This document shows positions 63,497-64,000 of a stretch of 64,000 bases of DNA, piece after piece. How positions within the stretch are numbered: position 1 is the first letter of the stretch; each line of letters opens with the position of its first letter. A program made the position numbers and the translations under genes. Origin of the DNA: Metabacillus niabensis (GTDB taxonomy: Bacteria > Bacillota > Bacilli > Bacillales > Bacillaceae); contig NZ_JAIVLH010000005.1 of the NCBI RefSeq assembly GCF_020524345.1, forward strand, positions 186,001-250,000, in the 5' to 3' direction. Below the pieces are notes generated by a model, which worked only from the letters and a program-made list of their open reading frames with translations, did no database searches and was not told where the DNA came from.

Positions 63497-64000
63497 TAAA
63501 ATACTACAATTTAATAATATTAGTTTTCACTACGAAAAAGATTCCTTGCAAAAGCCGATTCTTAAAAACCTGAACTTGGAGCTATATGAGGGGGAATTTA
63601 TCAGTTTTCTAGGGCCAAGCGGATCTGGAAAAAGTACATTATTTAAATTAATCACAGGATTGGAACAACCAAGTGAAGGTGAGATTTTTCTGCGAAATCA
63701 GCTTGTTATCAATAGACTGGGACAGGTAGGATACATGCCTCAACAAGATTTACTCTTACCTTGGCGGACAATTGTAGAAAATGCAGCACTCCCACTTGAG
63801 ATTAAAGGGCTGAAAAAGCGGGAGGCATATAAAAAAGTGATCATGCTATTGGATGAGTTTGGTCTTAAAGGAGTGGAAAAACATTTTCCAAGTGATTTGT
63901 CAGGAGGAATGAGGCAACGTGTATCCTTTTTAAGAACAATATTAAGCGGGTCTAACATTCTATTACTTGATGAGCCTTTCAGTGCATTAGATGCAATCAC
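63489..64000 (+). CDS. thiZ: ThiZ, ATPase of the pyrimidine (thiamine precursor) ABC importer, 3' end cut off
   Basis: Open to the window edge: 170 residues seen. Walker A is GPSGSGKST, Q-loop YMPQQDLLLPWRT, signature LSGGMRQR and Walker B ILLLDEPFSALDA, as in the nitrate/taurine-type (NrtD/SsuB) ATPases to which ThiZ belongs. ATG 63489 overlaps the tenA end. In the ylmB-tenA-thiXYZ arrangement the permease and binding protein should lie just beyond the edge. Confidence 0.88.
   Translation, partial: MTNKILQFNNISFHYEKDSLQKPILKNLNLELYEGEFISFLGPSGSGKSTLFKLITGLEQPSEGEIFLRNQLVINRLGQVGYMPQQDLLLPWRTIVENAALPLEIKGLKKREAYKKVIMLLDEFGLKGVEKHFPSDLSGGMRQRVSFLRTILSGSNILLLDEPFSALDAI

Overview
The window looks like a chromosomal segment of a low-GC, spore-forming Bacillaceae species close to Bacillus or Metabacillus. 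Shine-Dalgarno sites are strong (AAGGAGG type) and GTG/TTG starts are frequent. It carries an alpha/beta-type spore protein gene, the Bacillus-style Yuk/Yue type VII secretion operon, rocF-rocD, xylR-xylB, a TPP riboswitch ahead of ylmB-tenA-thiZ, and a structured RNA resembling Firmicutes 6S RNA. Most genes have recognisable Bacillus or Geobacillus relatives.

Layout. 1-2.6 kb: the end of a VOC protein, an intracellular subtilisin and an endonuclease I family nuclease with no signal peptide. 2.8-15.1 kb: a xylo-oligosaccharide module made of a YesM/YesN-type two-component system, a CUT1 sugar ABC importer (binding protein plus two permeases, no ATPase here) and a GH52 beta-xylosidase. It is followed by an oxidative aldose set: Gfo/Idh oxidoreductase, KDPG-type aldolase, a DgoD-like galactonate dehydratase and, convergently, a beta-propeller lactonase. 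15.2-20.4 kb: an ABC exporter, an acetate-type transporter, a decayed formate/nitrite-transporter remnant beside a phased 10-bp repeat, then arginase and ornithine aminotransferase.

21.2-37.7 kb: the type VII secretion operon yukE-yukD-yukC-yukBA-yueB-yueC. A hairpin-rich repeat is inserted between yukE and yukD. The operon runs into two small WXG100-like partner genes, an LXG toxin with a C-terminal TNT-type (NAD glycohydrolase) domain and a candidate immunity gene. Downstream, about 34.4-37.4 kb is a cemetery of toxin and immunity pieces: a second copy of part of the LXG gene, a second 3' copy of the immunity gene, a frameshifted immunity gene and one with two in-frame stops, plus one intact orphan. 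This is the most interesting part of the window.

37.8-41.7 kb (minus strand): a compact membrane-stress operon of DUF4178, PspA, DUF4247 lipoprotein, DUF350 and a membrane-anchored spermidine-synthase-like protein. 41.9-53.5 kb: an L-arabinose-type sensing and uptake locus like Geobacillus araPST-araEGH, then araR, araM and a HAD phosphatase; candidate AraR operators lie at three promoters. 53.5-58.3 kb: spore protein, AlaX-type editing enzyme, 6S-like RNA and divergent xylR/xylB with an XylR operator. 58.3-61.2 kb: VanW and a secreted conserved protein on the minus strand, and a bile-acid-symporter-family transporter. 61.3-64 kb: TPP-riboswitch-controlled thiamine pyrimidine salvage (ylmB, tenA, thiZ), cut by the window end.

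Taken together, the metabolic genes describe a soil-type plant-hemicellulose user. Xylo-oligosaccharides are sensed by a two-component system, imported, and cut to xylose by the GH52 enzyme, and xylulose is phosphorylated by XylB. Arabinose is sensed and imported by a parallel system. Xylose isomerase, the araBAD enzymes and the sugar-importer ATPase are not in the window.
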